Below, in pieces: positions 15,944-16,558 of a stretch of 16,558 nucleotides of DNA. Made by a program: the position numbers and the translations under genes. Each line of letters opens with the position of its first letter. Within the stretch, counting starts at the first letter, position 1. The notes beneath the pieces are model-generated. The model did no database searches. It saw only the letters and a program-made list of their open reading frames with translations, and had not been told where the DNA came from. Source of the stretch: Pseudomonadota bacterium (lineage in GTDB: Bacteria > Pseudomonadota > Gammaproteobacteria > Halothiobacillales > Halothiobacillaceae); contig JAJYPA010000132.1 in NCBI GenBank assembly GCA_021795795.1, positions 1-16,558 of the forward strand, written 5' to 3'.

Positions 15944-15976
15944 TTGGGCCATGAGTGGGCCAAAGTTGGGCCAAAG
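15944..15976. repeat. Three 11-bp tandem repeats behind ssrA
   Basis: TTGGGCCATGA, GTGGGCCAAAG and TTGGGCCAAAG stand head to tail with the common core TGGGCCA. They begin 81 nt after the tmRNA 3' end, about one helical turn apart, so a protein could bind all three on one face. tmRNA 3' ends are common integration sites, and integrase arm or accessory-factor sites look like this, but no integrase is in the window. Confidence 0.85.
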
Positions 15977-16007
15977 ATAGGCTTCAAACGAATTCAGGGG
16001 ACTTGGA

Positions 16008-16028
16008 TGCGATGACGAAGGCATCGCA
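16008..16028. repeat. Short inverted repeat
   Basis: TGCGATG (16008-16014) and CATCGCA (16022-16028), 7-nt loop, no T run. It lies between ssrA and tRNA-Val; function not clear. Confidence 0.6.
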
Positions 16029-16071
16029 ATGAGCTTTAACAAATCAGCTCAAAGCGCGCCGGAACAATGCC

Positions 16072-16100
16072 TTGACGTTAAAGAAACTGCTATGTAATAT
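16072..16100 (+). promoter_or_regulatory. tRNA-Val promoter
   Basis: TTGACG (16072-16077), 17 nt spacer, TAATAT (16095-16100), followed by GCGCGACC, a GC-rich discriminator as in stringently controlled stable-RNA promoters. The tRNA starts 18 nt downstream. Confidence 0.75.
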
Positions 16101-16118
16101 GCGCGACCTGATTATTAA

Positions 16119-16193
16119 AGTCGCGTAGCTCAGTGGTAGAGCATCACCTTGACATGGTGGTGGTCGGTGGTTCGATCCCACTCGCGACTACCA
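16119..16193 (+). tRNA. tRNA-Val(GAC)
   Basis: A 75-nt cloverleaf with encoded CCA: acceptor AGTCGCG/CGCGACT, D-stem GCTC/GAGC, anticodon loop TTGACAT with anticodon GAC, T-stem GGTGG/CCACT around TTCGATC. The anticodon arm is like that of E. coli valV/valW; the first pair is A-T instead of G-C. Confidence 0.95.
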
Positions 16194-16244
16194 GATCATT
16201 TTTTTCAAGCCTTTCAGATGACGCTTGAATATCAATCAATAAAT

Positions 16245-16284
16245 AAGCCTCAAACTGCGCTACAAAGCCATTTGAGGCTTTTTT
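16245..16284 (+). terminator. Intrinsic terminator after tRNA-Val
   Basis: AAGCCTCAAA (16245-16254) and TTTGAGGCTT (16271-16280) form a perfect 10-bp stem with a 16-nt loop; TTTT follows. The stem is nearly symmetrical, so it could end transcription from either side. Confidence 0.85.
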
Positions 16285-16470
16285 CATTATCCTTGGCCGG
16301 AAAATTAAAGGAACATAAGGACATAACCAGAACTGTGGCTGGAGCATACTGACCTTTGGATGAGCTTGTGGTTCCCCGTCCTTGAATCACGCTCTCGAAC
16401 CATAGGGAATCTCTGCACGAATCCGTTCCTGCTTCGTGGTCTCACGCCAGCTTCAGGTTCAAAAACACCT

Positions 16471-16558
16471 ATGTCGGCACACGCCCGAACAGGGTTCCGC
16501 AATTCAATGACTTTAGTCATTGAGCGGCAGGGCATCCATGTCTTTCACGGGAAGGTCT
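16471..16558. repeat. Second copy of the structured repeat
   Basis: Same order of elements as at 4570-4650: CGGCACACGCCCG (16475-16487), hairpin TCAATGACT-TT-AGTCATTGA (16504-16523), and GCAGGGCATCCATG (16527-16540). The last can still fold as RNA with two G-U pairs (AGGGCAT/ATGTCTT). The element is cut by the window end. Confidence 0.75.

Larger units (their letters stand above)
16194..16558. other. Right edge region, no confident gene
   Basis: No convincing gene. After the tRNA come a T run and a strong terminator (16245-16284). The rest to the window end holds no coding signal I trust; a minus-strand open frame of 76 codons covers it but overlaps the structured repeat at 16471-16558. Confidence 0.55.

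Noticed and set aside
16305..16535. 76-codon minus-strand open frame
   Set aside because: It runs through the structured repeat and has no ribosome site; such frames in palindromic repeats are usually artefacts.

Overview
The window looks like a chromosomal segment from a gammaproteobacterium with about 55% GC. The support is a RoxA-type ribosomal oxygenase, a Tag glycosylase, a one-piece tmRNA with tag ANDDNYALAA, and tRNA genes close to the E. coli ones. A Halothiobacillus-like sulfur oxidiser is possible, but that is an impression and cannot be proven here.

Left part (1-3600): a minus-strand run holds roxA, a Rossmann-fold ketopantoate-reductase-like gene 19 nt behind it, then a DUF1840 gene and a small helical protein. 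Divergent from roxA is a single-domain ModE-type regulator with a good dyad operator candidate in front of it. It overlaps by one base a DUF455 ferritin-like (probable di-metal) protein.

Middle (4373-7990) is the accessory-looking part. Four perfect hairpins in a row (4534-4650) precede a large secreted lipoprotein. Its C-terminal half is, by residue pattern, a thaumatin-like domain (animal/plant PR-5 type), very unusual in a bacterium. This cassette is bracketed by two copies of the last 100 bp of the DUF455 gene (4373-4472 and 7355-7454, 90% identical), which looks like an insertion or recombination scar. After it come tRNA-Thr(CGT) and a frameshifted copy of a small unknown protein whose intact paralogue lies at 14213-14572.

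Right part (8169-15203): a DUF2242 lipoprotein with a Pro-rich repetitive tail (minus strand); then an RND multidrug-efflux operon (membrane fusion protein, HAE1 pump, and the 119-aa unknown protein translationally coupled to the pump), with no outer-membrane channel or regulator next to it; then tag convergent to it.

End (15204-16558): ssrA (tmRNA) with a clear terminator, three 11-bp tandem repeats just behind it, tRNA-Val(GAC) with promoter and terminator, and a second copy of the structured repeat seen before the thaumatin gene. The two copies share loop words and show a compensatory base-pair change, so they look like a dispersed structured element.
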